The position numbers and the translations under genes are program-made. The notes beneath the pieces are model-generated. The model was not told the DNA's origin, searched no databases, and saw only the letters and a list, made by a program, of their open reading frames with translations. A DNA stretch of 64,000 bases from Brachyspira hampsonii 30446. GTDB taxonomy: Bacteria > Spirochaetota > Brachyspiria > Brachyspirales > Brachyspiraceae. Location: the NCBI RefSeq assembly GCF_000316195.1, contig NZ_JH994110.1:454728-518727 (forward strand), written 5' to 3'. The stretch's first letter is position 1. Every line of letters starts with the position of its first letter. Positions 9,276-17,827 of this stretch are shown here, piece by piece.

Positions 9276-11126
9276 ATGAGTAGATTTAGTAGTTTGTCGG
9301 TTAAGGTACCCGTAATTCTTTGTATTGTTACTGCGATATTTATAACAATAATGCTTATAATTTCACTTACAATAGCCGGCAATGGTATATCAAAAAGCAG
9401 ATTCGAAGGTTTTGAAACAACGGTAAAGGGATATTCATCGGTATTTGATGCTTGGTTTAGAACGCAGTCATATTTATTGGAAACTTATGCATCTATGCCC
9501 ATGATAAGTGAGTATATACTTTCTCCAGATGAAGATGCAAGAGAAAAAGTAACTTCTAATTTAAAAACATTCAGAGAAAAGAATGCTTGTGCCATAAATA
9601 TAGGAATAGTTGATAAAAATGGCATCATATCTGCTGACAGTGATTATCCTAAATGGATAGGCAGTAAATTTACAGATAATAATATTGATGTTTGGAATAA
9701 ACTTCAAAATAGAGAATATGGATATGGTTCTGTTAGTTATGGAAATGATATTACTCCTTCAGCAGTTAATGGCGAATTATCATTCATTTTTGCTTCTCCT
9801 ATAAAATATGAAAATAGAGAAATAGGTTATTTGTATACTATTTTTAGTTGGAGAGAATTTTATAAAAATTATATAGAAGGCATAAAATTGGGAGAAACAG
9901 GCGGTCTCGATGTAATAGCACCTAATCTAAAAGTATTAATGAATACAGATTATAATAAAGTTAATACAGATGCTCCTCAAGTTTATAAAAGTGTATTTGA
10001 TGGTAATTTATCAAAAGGGGTTGTTGAATATATTGCTAATAATCATAAGACAATGGGCTCATACACAAAAATGAAATATGTGCCTTGGATAACTTCTATG
10101 ACTATGACTTCGGAAGAAATATTTGCTGAAAGCAGAAAAGCTATATTAAGCGGGATTATTCTTGGAATTATCACTATAGTTTCTATAGCAATATTTATTA
10201 ATATATTTATACGCTCTATAACAAAACCTTTATCTTTAGTAGTACTAGAAGCTCAAAAAATAGAAAGAGGAGATTTGACAGAATTTAAAGGAAAAATAAA
10301 ACCTAGAAAAGATGAAATCGGCATACTTGCAGATAGCTTTGCTAATATGAGACATAAATTAGTTGAAACTATTAAAGAAGTTAATGATGCTTCTATATGT
10401 ATAATGAATGCTTCAGAAAAGTTAGCTAAAGGTAATGTTGAGTTATCAAGAAGAACGGAAGCTCAGTCAGCAAGTTTGCAGCAGACAGCAGCTTCTATGG
10501 AGCAAATGGCTTCTACTATAAAATCCTCTACAGAATACTCTATAACAGGAAATAATATGATGATATCTTCAAAAAATTCTATAGATGAAGCAGGAGATAT
10601 TATTATACAAACTACAAAAAATATAGAAGAAGTATATGAAGCAAGCACAAAAATAAAAAACATCACAAAAATTATTGAAGGTATTGCTTTTCAAACTAAT
10701 ATACTAGCATTGAATGCCTCTGTAGAAGCAGCAAGAGCTGGAGATCAAGGTAAAGGTTTTGCGGTTGTAGCAAGCGAGGTTAGAAATCTTGCTCAAACTA
10801 CTCAGTCATCGGTAAAGGATATTACTGATTTAGTAGATAATGCATACGATAAAATAAATAAAGCTACAGAAACAGCTCATCATTCCCAGGAAATATTTGC
10901 AGATCTAAGAACAAAAATAGATGAAACAGCTAATATAATGAAAGGAATAAGTTCCGCAGCAGTAGAGCAGCAGTCAGGTGTTGAACAGGTTAATAGGGCA
11001 GTTTCTGAAATGGATGGAGCTACTCAAATGAATAATGCTCTTGTTAATGATGCTGAAAATGCTTCAAAGGATTTAGTTGCTCAGGCTAATTCATTGCAGC
11101 ATGCTATGAAGTTTTTTAAACTATAA
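9276..11126 (+). CDS. Methyl-accepting chemotaxis protein with Cache-type sensor
   Basis: A 616-residue transmembrane chemoreceptor. TM1 is near residues 10-32, followed by a periplasmic double-Cache-like sensor (~35-285), TM2 near 290-313, a HAMP domain, and a cytoplasmic signalling coiled coil. The highly conserved tip that contacts CheA and CheW (IAFQTNILALNASVEAARAG) is near residues 469-488. No C-terminal CheR/CheB-tethering pentapeptide is seen. It should relay a small-molecule signal to the flagellar motor. The ligand is unknown. It ends at a hairpin shared with the convergent TPR gene. Confidence 0.93.
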   Translation: MSRFSSLSVKVPVILCIVTAIFITIMLIISLTIAGNGISKSRFEGFETTVKGYSSVFDAWFRTQSYLLETYASMPMISEYILSPDEDAREKVTSNLKTFREKNACAINIGIVDKNGIISADSDYPKWIGSKFTDNNIDVWNKLQNREYGYGSVSYGNDITPSAVNGELSFIFASPIKYENREIGYLYTIFSWREFYKNYIEGIKLGETGGLDVIAPNLKVLMNTDYNKVNTDAPQVYKSVFDGNLSKGVVEYIANNHKTMGSYTKMKYVPWITSMTMTSEEIFAESRKAILSGIILGIITIVSIAIFINIFIRSITKPLSLVVLEAQKIERGDLTEFKGKIKPRKDEIGILADSFANMRHKLVETIKEVNDASICIMNASEKLAKGNVELSRRTEAQSASLQQTAASMEQMASTIKSSTEYSITGNNMMISSKNSIDEAGDIIIQTTKNIEEVYEASTKIKNITKIIEGIAFQTNILALNASVEAARAGDQGKGFAVVASEVRNLAQTTQSSVKDITDLVDNAYDKINKATETAHHSQEIFADLRTKIDETANIMKGISSAAVEQQSGVEQVNRAVSEMDGATQMNNALVNDAENASKDLVAQANSLQHAMKFFKL

Positions 11127-11132
11127 ATAATT

Positions 11133-11169
11133 AAAAAAGCACATATATCAAAAAATATATGTGTTTTTT
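11133..11169. terminator. Bidirectional terminator between convergent genes
   Basis: The stem CACATATAT (11140-11148) with ATATATGTG (11155-11163) is flanked by A6 on the left and T6 on the right. It can terminate both the chemoreceptor gene (plus) and the TPR gene (minus). Confidence 0.8.
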
Positions 11170-11171
11170 AT

Positions 11172-12932
11172 TTATAAATTATTTTCTATTATTCTCATTA
11201 ATATTAAATAAAGTTCTATATCTTTTTTTCTATAATAATAATGCATAGTATTTAATATACATTCGGAAGTATAATTAAATAATTCTTCTATATCATCTAT
11301 TAATTTTTTAGCATTTTTTATTTCTGTATCACTTATAATATCAAAATTAGTTATAATATTTTTTACTACTGTTATTTTGCTGGAATTATCAAAATTATCT
11401 TTTACTGCATTATTGATTATATTTCTATATGATAAAAAATTATCTATATTAAAATTGTTAAAATCTATATAAGATTTTTTTTCAGTATTAGATGAATACA
11501 AGCTATATAAATCATTACTCTCTATATCCTGAAATAAAAGATTGATAAAATGATAAATATCTGTTTTTTTAAAATGAATTCCTTCATTAATATATAATGC
11601 ATCTTCTTTTTGATAATGGATTTCTTCATTATTATTTAATACATATTCTTCTTGATAAATATTTTCTTTTTTTTCATTATTTTCAATATTATCATATATA
11701 TTAGAATTCTTAATGAGTTTTTTATATTGGCTTATATAACTATTATATTTTTCTTTCTTTCCTGCTTTTAAATATAATTCGGATATTAATTTATAAGCAT
11801 CAGCCTCATCATCTTTAATTTCTATAGATTTTTTTAAATTAAATAAAGCCTTTTTATAATTACCCAATCTAAAATAGCAGTCCCCAAGCCACAATAAAAC
11901 CAAATAATTTTCTTCATTATCGCTATTCAAATTTAAAGATTTTTCAAAATATTTTACAGCATCTTCATATTCACTGTCTATATAATTAATATATCCTATC
12001 CAATAATATGCCAGATAGTTATTTTCATTATTATATTTTTCATTTACCTCTATAGATTTAAGTAAGTAATGCACAGCATTTTTATAGCTTTCAAGTTTAG
12101 CATAGCAGATGCCAAGATATAAATAATTTAAATATTCATCATTTTGAGAATCTGTAAGCTTAATAAAGCAGTCAAGCTCTTCATCAATATTATTATTAGT
12201 TAAAGCAATATTTCTAGCATTCTCAAAACATTCATCTGATAAATTGTTTTCATCTATTACTTTATATATCAAACCTAAAGCAAACCAATTATCAAAGTCA
12301 TCATCTTTTAATTTTACAGATTCACTTAAATGCTCCAAAGCCTTATCATATACCTGCATTATAAAATATGTGCTTCCTAGATAATATCTATTTAAATAAT
12401 CATTATCTTTCAATTTTATAGATTTATTTAAATACATAATAGCTTTATCATAATTTTTTAACTGAATATGACAGTATCCAATATATCCGTATACCAAATA
12501 GTCTTCAGAACCTAAAGACATAGACAAATACATTAATGCTGTATTATAATCATTATCATTAACAGCAGTTTTAGCATAAGTTATTCCAAGCCATAAAGTA
12601 TAATATTTATTGTTATTATCTAAATTATATGAAGCTTTAAAATATTCTAATGCCTCTTTATATACACCCAAAGAAGCATAACATCTTCCTATATAGTATT
12701 TATATATAGCCTTATTAGTGCTGAATTTCTCTAATGAAGAAGCCTTTATAAAATGCATCATAGATATATCATATTTTTTTAATCTATAACAGCAATAACC
12801 TGCTTTAAACATAGCTTCTATATTGTTGGGGTTGATAGATAAAATATCATTGCATAAGGAAAATGCATCATTATAATTTTTGTTTTTTATACACTCATCT
12901 ACTTCATGCAGATATTTATTAATATTTTCCAT
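11172..12932 (-). CDS. TPR-repeat protein (586 aa)
   Basis: About ten tetratricopeptide repeats span residues 1-410 (units such as YYIGRCYASLGVYKEALEYF), then a low-complexity Asn/Glu region and a helical C-terminal domain of no recognised family. There is no signal peptide, so it is probably a cytoplasmic scaffold. The frame is open to 12971, but the start is placed at ATG 12932 (MENINKYLHE), which follows AAGGA by four bases. It resembles the TPR protein at 17828 in composition but has a different C-terminus. The partner is unknown. Confidence 0.85.
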   Translation of the reverse strand: MENINKYLHEVDECIKNKNYNDAFSLCNDILSINPNNIEAMFKAGYCCYRLKKYDISMMHFIKASSLEKFSTNKAIYKYYIGRCYASLGVYKEALEYFKASYNLDNNNKYYTLWLGITYAKTAVNDNDYNTALMYLSMSLGSEDYLVYGYIGYCHIQLKNYDKAIMYLNKSIKLKDNDYLNRYYLGSTYFIMQVYDKALEHLSESVKLKDDDFDNWFALGLIYKVIDENNLSDECFENARNIALTNNNIDEELDCFIKLTDSQNDEYLNYLYLGICYAKLESYKNAVHYLLKSIEVNEKYNNENNYLAYYWIGYINYIDSEYEDAVKYFEKSLNLNSDNEENYLVLLWLGDCYFRLGNYKKALFNLKKSIEIKDDEADAYKLISELYLKAGKKEKYNSYISQYKKLIKNSNIYDNIENNEKKENIYQEEYVLNNNEEIHYQKEDALYINEGIHFKKTDIYHFINLLFQDIESNDLYSLYSSNTEKKSYIDFNNFNIDNFLSYRNIINNAVKDNFDNSSKITVVKNIITNFDIISDTEIKNAKKLIDDIEELFNYTSECILNTMHYYYRKKDIELYLILMRIIENNL

Positions 12933-13348
12933 ATAATCCTTTTTAATTATTAGTTTCATATTATAAATCATATTTAAGAAATTTGAAACTACTTGTAAAT
13001 AATTATATATATATTATGATAAAAAATTATTTTATTATTTATAACTGTAAAGATATATGATTTTAGAATTATTATCAGTTTTTTATGTTATATTAATAAA
13101 TATAAAAATAATTTAAAATTAAGGAAACATAATGGATAATACAATCAATTTTACAATCAAATATAAATACAATTATTTTGAAAGCACACAATAGTCATAC
13201 ATAAAACCTATAAATAACATTAATTACTTCTAGCTATAAACTCTCTAAAAATTATATGAGAACTTAAAAGTTATTAGCTTATCGTTTACAGCTTAAAAAC
13301 AATACTTAACATATAAAAAATTAAAAATATTTTTAAAAGGATAATTAA
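12933..13348. other. Intergenic region carrying a decayed gene copy
   Basis: Between the divergent TPR and AhpD/CMD-family genes. Apart from the gene remnant at 13132-13240 it is featureless AT-rich sequence. Confidence 0.5.
13132..13240 (+). pseudogene. Remnant of a second AhpD/CMD-family gene 5' end
   Basis: AAGGAAAC followed by ATG 13132 opens a 20-codon frame (ends NYFESTQ, stop TAG 13192-13194). Reading on in the same frame gives SYIKPINNI and then further stops. This aligns without gaps to the start of the next gene (NYFESETTAYIKPPKKI). It looks like the decayed 5' end of a tandem duplicate. A regulatory leader ORF is a less likely alternative, because similarity continues past the stop. 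Confidence 0.6.
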
Positions 13349-13966
13349 ATGAATAATATAAATCTAAATATACAAAGCACAAAAGAAAATTATTTTGAAA
13401 GTGAAACTACTGCATATATAAAGCCTCCAAAAAAAATACCTCTATTTTTAAGACTTACTATGTGGATAGCAAAAAAGAAAGTAAAAAAAGACTTGCTCCT
13501 ACCAAAGATTTTGGCTTGGAACCCTAAAACAGCAATAAGTTCTGGCATAATGGAGGCATTAATTACGCATGATGATAAGGAAGTGCCTAAAAGACTTTTA
13601 AAACTCATAAGAATACAAATCTCAATAGATATAGCATGCCCATTTTGTATAGACATGAACAGCTTTGAATACGACAAAGAAAATGTAACAGAAGAAGAAA
13701 TAAAATATTTACAAAATAAAGATATAGATTCATGTCCTACAATGTCAAGTAAAGAAAAGATTGCTTTAAAATATATTTCAGCTATTACAAAAACACCTGT
13801 AATAATATCCGAAGAATTAATAACAGAAGTAAAAAAAGAGTATTCAGAGAGAGCAATACTTATATTAGCGTCTACTGCCGCACAGGTGAATTATTGGGCA
13901 AGGCTTATAAGGGCTTTGGGAGTACCTACTGCTGGGTTTACAAATATATGTAAAATTAATAAATAA
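13349..13966 (+). CDS. Carboxymuconolactone decarboxylase/AhpD-family protein
   Basis: A 205-residue all-helical protein of the CMD/AhpD superfamily. The conserved block ISIDIACPFCIDMN (near residue 92) carries the CxxC pair used for thiol chemistry in AhpD-like alkylhydroperoxidase reductases. The usual downstream His is replaced by Asn (CPFCIDMN), so classical AhpD activity is uncertain. AAAAGGA lies seven bases before ATG 13349. A decayed copy of its 5' end is directly upstream. It is probably a cytoplasmic oxidative-stress protein. That role comes from the family and was not shown here. Confidence 0.8.
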   Translation: MNNINLNIQSTKENYFESETTAYIKPPKKIPLFLRLTMWIAKKKVKKDLLLPKILAWNPKTAISSGIMEALITHDDKEVPKRLLKLIRIQISIDIACPFCIDMNSFEYDKENVTEEEIKYLQNKDIDSCPTMSSKEKIALKYISAITKTPVIISEELITEVKKEYSERAILILASTAAQVNYWARLIRALGVPTAGFTNICKINK

Positions 13967-14037
13967 GGCATAAAAATATTTACTATAAACTTAAAATTTA
14001 CTATACTTATAGCATTATATTAAAAAGGTTTTTATAT

Positions 14038-15471
14038 ATGAATATTAAAGTAAAAATTATGACTCCTAGTAAACTATTAAAAAAAGAATTAACTGTTCCT
14101 GAATATCAAAGGTTCTATGTATGGAATCAAGATAAAATAGAAGAACTTATAGATGATTTAAAATATTTTTTTGAAAACAATAAAGAAGATCATAATAAAT
14201 ATTATTTAGGTACAATTTTAATACATTTGGAAACTAAAAAAAATACTAATAAAAAAATATATAATATAATAGATGGTCAGCAAAGAATAATAAGTTTATT
14301 AATAATTGATTATGTTTTAAGGAAGAAAAGATTTCCAATTAAAGCAGAATTCAATTCTAAAATAACTTTAAAAAATATAAATAATAATTTTAAATATATA
14401 TGTTCAAAAAGCATAAAAAATATTCTCCCTAAAAATTTTTTAAATAAGATATCTTTTACGGTAATATATACAAAATCAGAAGACGATGCATTTACTTTTT
14501 TTGATACACAAAATGGAAGAGGAGTAAATTTAGCTGCTGTTGATTATTTAAAAGCGTATCATTTAAGAGCAATAAAAAATACAGATTTATTAAACGATAC
14601 AGCACAAAAATGGGATAAAAATAATAGAATAAAAAAGGATAATGAAAGCAATAATCTTAACATCTTATTCTATAATATATTATGGAGAGCAAGAAAATGG
14701 AAAGGAAATAATCTATATTTTGAAAATAAAGATGAAATATTAAAAGAATTTCAGAAACACACTGATAAAAATTGGGATATTGATAAAATTAGATATTGTT
14801 ATCAAATTAATAGTTTATCTGATTTTAATAATAATCAGGATAAATCATGTATACAAGAAAATATAATTGATATTATCAGAAATGATAATGAAAAAGATTA
14901 TTGTTTTATGTTAAGACAACCCATAGTAGAGGGTATTAACTTCTTTTTATATACAAATAAATACAATGCTGTATATGATTATCTATTCAATCTTCCTAAA
15001 AATGATGATAAACAATTTCAATATTTTGATAATTTATATAATTGTGTTTATAAAAATAAAATAAGCAATTATTTTAAATATTTTTTTGAATTGCTTTGCG
15101 TTGTATATTATGATAAATTTGGAGAAAATAATTTTTTAAAATTTGCTTTATATTGTGATTATTTAATAGGTAATCACCGTATAATTAAAAAAAAGATATA
15201 CAAAGAAAGTATTATAAAAATAATAAAAGACAGCAGTGAAAATATCATCGATGTTATATTTATGGCTTTTGACACTGAAGATGTACTATCTTTTATAAAA
15301 GATAATACTCCTGAGATTGATAAAAATTCTGAAATTACATATGAAGGAGTAATAGGTGAGTATAGAAAAAGTTATATTAATTTTATAAATACTATAGGTA
15401 TCAATTTAAAAAATGATTTAGATAAAGAAAACATCATTAGTAAAATAATTGAAATATCAAATAAGTTATAA
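14038..15471 (+). CDS. DUF262 protein (GmrS-like), no HNH domain
   Basis: A 477-residue protein with an N-terminal DUF262 (ParB/Srx-like NTPase) domain. VPEYQRFYVW near residue 21, the nucleotide-binding DGQQR at 79-83 and FFDTQNGRGVNL near 158 are the family motifs. DUF262 proteins hydrolyse nucleotides and drive restriction of modified phage DNA in GmrSD, SspE and BrxU. The C-terminal half lacks the DUF1524 nuclease motif, so this would be the regulatory or NTPase partner of the next gene, which starts 17 bp downstream after its own GGAG. Base composition is even more AT-rich than the neighbours, which suggests transfer. Confidence 0.85.
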   Translation: MNIKVKIMTPSKLLKKELTVPEYQRFYVWNQDKIEELIDDLKYFFENNKEDHNKYYLGTILIHLETKKNTNKKIYNIIDGQQRIISLLIIDYVLRKKRFPIKAEFNSKITLKNINNNFKYICSKSIKNILPKNFLNKISFTVIYTKSEDDAFTFFDTQNGRGVNLAAVDYLKAYHLRAIKNTDLLNDTAQKWDKNNRIKKDNESNNLNILFYNILWRARKWKGNNLYFENKDEILKEFQKHTDKNWDIDKIRYCYQINSLSDFNNNQDKSCIQENIIDIIRNDNEKDYCFMLRQPIVEGINFFLYTNKYNAVYDYLFNLPKNDDKQFQYFDNLYNCVYKNKISNYFKYFFELLCVVYYDKFGENNFLKFALYCDYLIGNHRIIKKKIYKESIIKIIKDSSENIIDVIFMAFDTEDVLSFIKDNTPEIDKNSEITYEGVIGEYRKSYINFINTIGINLKNDLDKENIISKIIEISNKL

Positions 15472-15488
15472 TCAATGGAGAATTATTT

Positions 15489-17501
15489 ATGTATGAATTA
15501 AGTTCAAAACAATTTTCTTTAGATAAAATTATTGAAGAAAAACAATATTTTTCAATCCCTATTTATCAAAGACTTTATGTTTGGAAAGAAGAACAAATAT
15601 TAAAACTTTTGCAAGATATAAAAATTGCAATTGAAGATAAAAAAGAAAATTATTATATAGGATCTTTAATAGTGTTAAAATCCGATAATAATAGATATGA
15701 TTTAATAGATGGTCAGCAGCGTTTCACAACAATATTTATATTATTTAGAACTATACAAGAAATATTTGAAGATAGAATAAACGAAAAAAATTTATTATTT
15801 ATTAAAAATTTTCTATATGGAGAAAATAATATTAGATTATTATTCAGAGCCAGAAAATTTGCTGATGATTTTTTTAAAAAAGTTAACATAGATAATCAAG
15901 ACAATAGTGATGAAGAAAAAGAATTGTTAGATCCATTTTATCAAGCTATAAATGTAATAAGAGGTTTTTTTGAAGATATAAATAATAATATTAATTTAGA
16001 TAATTTTATAGATTTCATTTCCACAAAATTAATATTCATAATAACTCAAATGCCTAGAAATACAGATGTTAATAAACTATTTGAAACTTTTAATAATAGA
16101 GGCGTACAATTAAAACAGCATGAAATATTAAAGGCCAAATTATTAGAAAAAATTAAAAATAATAGAGATAAATACATATATTCTATTATATGGGATTGCT
16201 GTTCCATAATGGATAATTATATTGAAAAGAATTTAAAAGATATTTTAAATATACCTTGGAAAAAAATCATTAACACTTCATATATTAGAACGGATAGTGA
16301 AAGAGAAGAAGAAATACCTGATAATATAGAATATGTTAAATATTTAATAAAAAGCATTGATAAAGATAATAATTCTGATAATTATAACTTATATGAAATT
16401 TTAGATGAAAATAATGATTTTAATTTTAATAAGAATGAATATGATGAAAATGAATATGAAGCACCATACATAAGAAGTATAATAAGTTTTCCCATGTTAT
16501 TACTGCATACATTAAGAATTTATATTATAAAAAATAATATAGATATTGATATAGTTGATGTAAAAGAAAAAGAACTTATTAATATTTTTAAAAAAGTATT
16601 TACAAAGAAAAGTAATGGTAATGATATAAAAAAATTTTTTAAACTTTTATGGAAAATTAGAGTAAGGTTTGATAAATATGTAGTCAAATGGGTATATATA
16701 AATGATAAAGAAGTTTTAAGCATAAGTAAAATATATTGTATAAAGAATAATACTTCTCAAGTAATACAAAGAAGACATAATATAAATTCAGATGGATTTT
16801 CTATGCTTCAAATGATGCTGTATCATTCACAGGAATATATAACACAATATTGGTTAACACCTTTTTTAAAAAAGATGTTAAATAATAACATAGATGAAAA
16901 TATTTTATATAAATATTTAATGAAATTAGATAATTTATTATATTTTTATGAAAGTGATAAAAATTTAAGTGAAAGAACTATAAATATGTGTTCTGAAAAA
17001 ATTAATAAATACTATGATAAGAATATTGATACAATAAAGGATAGATTAATAGAAGAACTCAAAATGCCAAAAGGATTAAAATTTTATAGATATTGGTTTT
17101 ACAAATTAGAATTTATTTTATGGTATTATTGGAATGAAAATAATGATTTTTTTGAATATAAATATAGTAAATTAAATGAAATACTCTTAAATTTTAGAAT
17201 TACTGCTAAAAATTCTATAGAACATGTATATCCTCAAAATCCTGAAAACTCACCAAAATGGGAAGATATATATTTGCATAATTTTGGGAATTTGGTTCTT
17301 ATTAGTCAAGGACTTAATTCAGAATATAGTAATAAGCCATATCATGAGAAGTTAGCTAGATTTAGAACTAACCTCGATAGAGGAAATATAGAATCATTAA
17401 AATCATTATTGATATTAAAAAACAATAAATGGGATGAAAATGCATGTAAGGAACATTTAAAAGAAGTTATAGATTTATATGTAAATTATTATACAAAATG
17501 A
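15489..17501 (+). CDS. DUF262 + DUF1524 (HNH) protein, GmrSD-like restriction nuclease
   Basis: A 670-residue fused protein. The N-terminal DUF262 domain has IPIYQRLYVW, DGQQR at 74-78 and FETFNNRGVQL. The C-terminal DUF1524 HNH nuclease has SIEHVYPQ (His 579), HNFGNLVLIS (Asn 601) and LNSEYSNKPYHEK, so all expected catalytic positions look intact. This domain pair defines type IV GmrSD enzymes and the SspE/BrxU effectors, which attack modified or phage DNA. It pairs with the DUF262-only gene upstream in what looks like a two-gene defence operon. Its final codons overlap the yggU start (ATGA). No sspABCD or BREX genes are in the window. Confidence 0.88.
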   Translation: MYELSSKQFSLDKIIEEKQYFSIPIYQRLYVWKEEQILKLLQDIKIAIEDKKENYYIGSLIVLKSDNNRYDLIDGQQRFTTIFILFRTIQEIFEDRINEKNLLFIKNFLYGENNIRLLFRARKFADDFFKKVNIDNQDNSDEEKELLDPFYQAINVIRGFFEDINNNINLDNFIDFISTKLIFIITQMPRNTDVNKLFETFNNRGVQLKQHEILKAKLLEKIKNNRDKYIYSIIWDCCSIMDNYIEKNLKDILNIPWKKIINTSYIRTDSEREEEIPDNIEYVKYLIKSIDKDNNSDNYNLYEILDENNDFNFNKNEYDENEYEAPYIRSIISFPMLLLHTLRIYIIKNNIDIDIVDVKEKELINIFKKVFTKKSNGNDIKKFFKLLWKIRVRFDKYVVKWVYINDKEVLSISKIYCIKNNTSQVIQRRHNINSDGFSMLQMMLYHSQEYITQYWLTPFLKKMLNNNIDENILYKYLMKLDNLLYFYESDKNLSERTINMCSEKINKYYDKNIDTIKDRLIEELKMPKGLKFYRYWFYKLEFILWYYWNENNDFFEYKYSKLNEILLNFRITAKNSIEHVYPQNPENSPKWEDIYLHNFGNLVLISQGLNSEYSNKPYHEKLARFRTNLDRGNIESLKSLLILKNNKWDENACKEHLKEVIDLYVNYYTK

Positions 17502-17752
17502 TGAACATAGAAGTTAAAGTAACAGCAGGAGCTAAATCCAATAGTTTTAAATTCGAGAATGGAGCTTATTCTATTCGCATTATGGCTAAGGCTATAGATG
17601 GAAAGGCTAATAAGGCTATAATTGAATTTTTGGCTGATGAGCTTAATATTAAAAAAAAAGATATTGAGATACTAAAAGGCGAGAAAAACAGTAAAAAACT
17701 TATTTCTATTAATATAAATGATGATGATTTAAAAAAGTATTTTAATAAATAA
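17498..17752 (+). CDS. DUF167/YggU family protein
   Basis: An 84-residue small alpha/beta protein of the DUF167 family, found in most bacteria and of unknown function. Family motifs are VKVTAGAKSN, the central DGKANKAIIEFLA and KGEKNSKKL. The start ATG overlaps the stop of the DUF262-DUF1524 gene (ATGA), with no separate ribosome site, so translation appears coupled to the defence genes. ATG 17501 is an equally good start. This is an odd position for a housekeeping-type gene and may reflect insertion of the defence pair upstream of it. Confidence 0.85.
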   Translation: MMNIEVKVTAGAKSNSFKFENGAYSIRIMAKAIDGKANKAIIEFLADELNIKKKDIEILKGEKNSKKLISININDDDLKKYFNK

Positions 17753-17769
17753 AAAATTGCATTTTATTG

Positions 17770-17799
17770 TTGACATAATATATATATTCATTGTAAAAT
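17770..17799 (+). promoter_or_regulatory. Promoter of the large TPR gene
   Basis: TTGACA (17770-17775) and TAAAAT (17794-17799) have an 18-bp spacer. GGGG follows at about 17819, before ATG 17828. Confidence 0.6.
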
Positions 17800-17827
17800 A
17801 TTTACAATAATTGTATATGGGGTTGTT

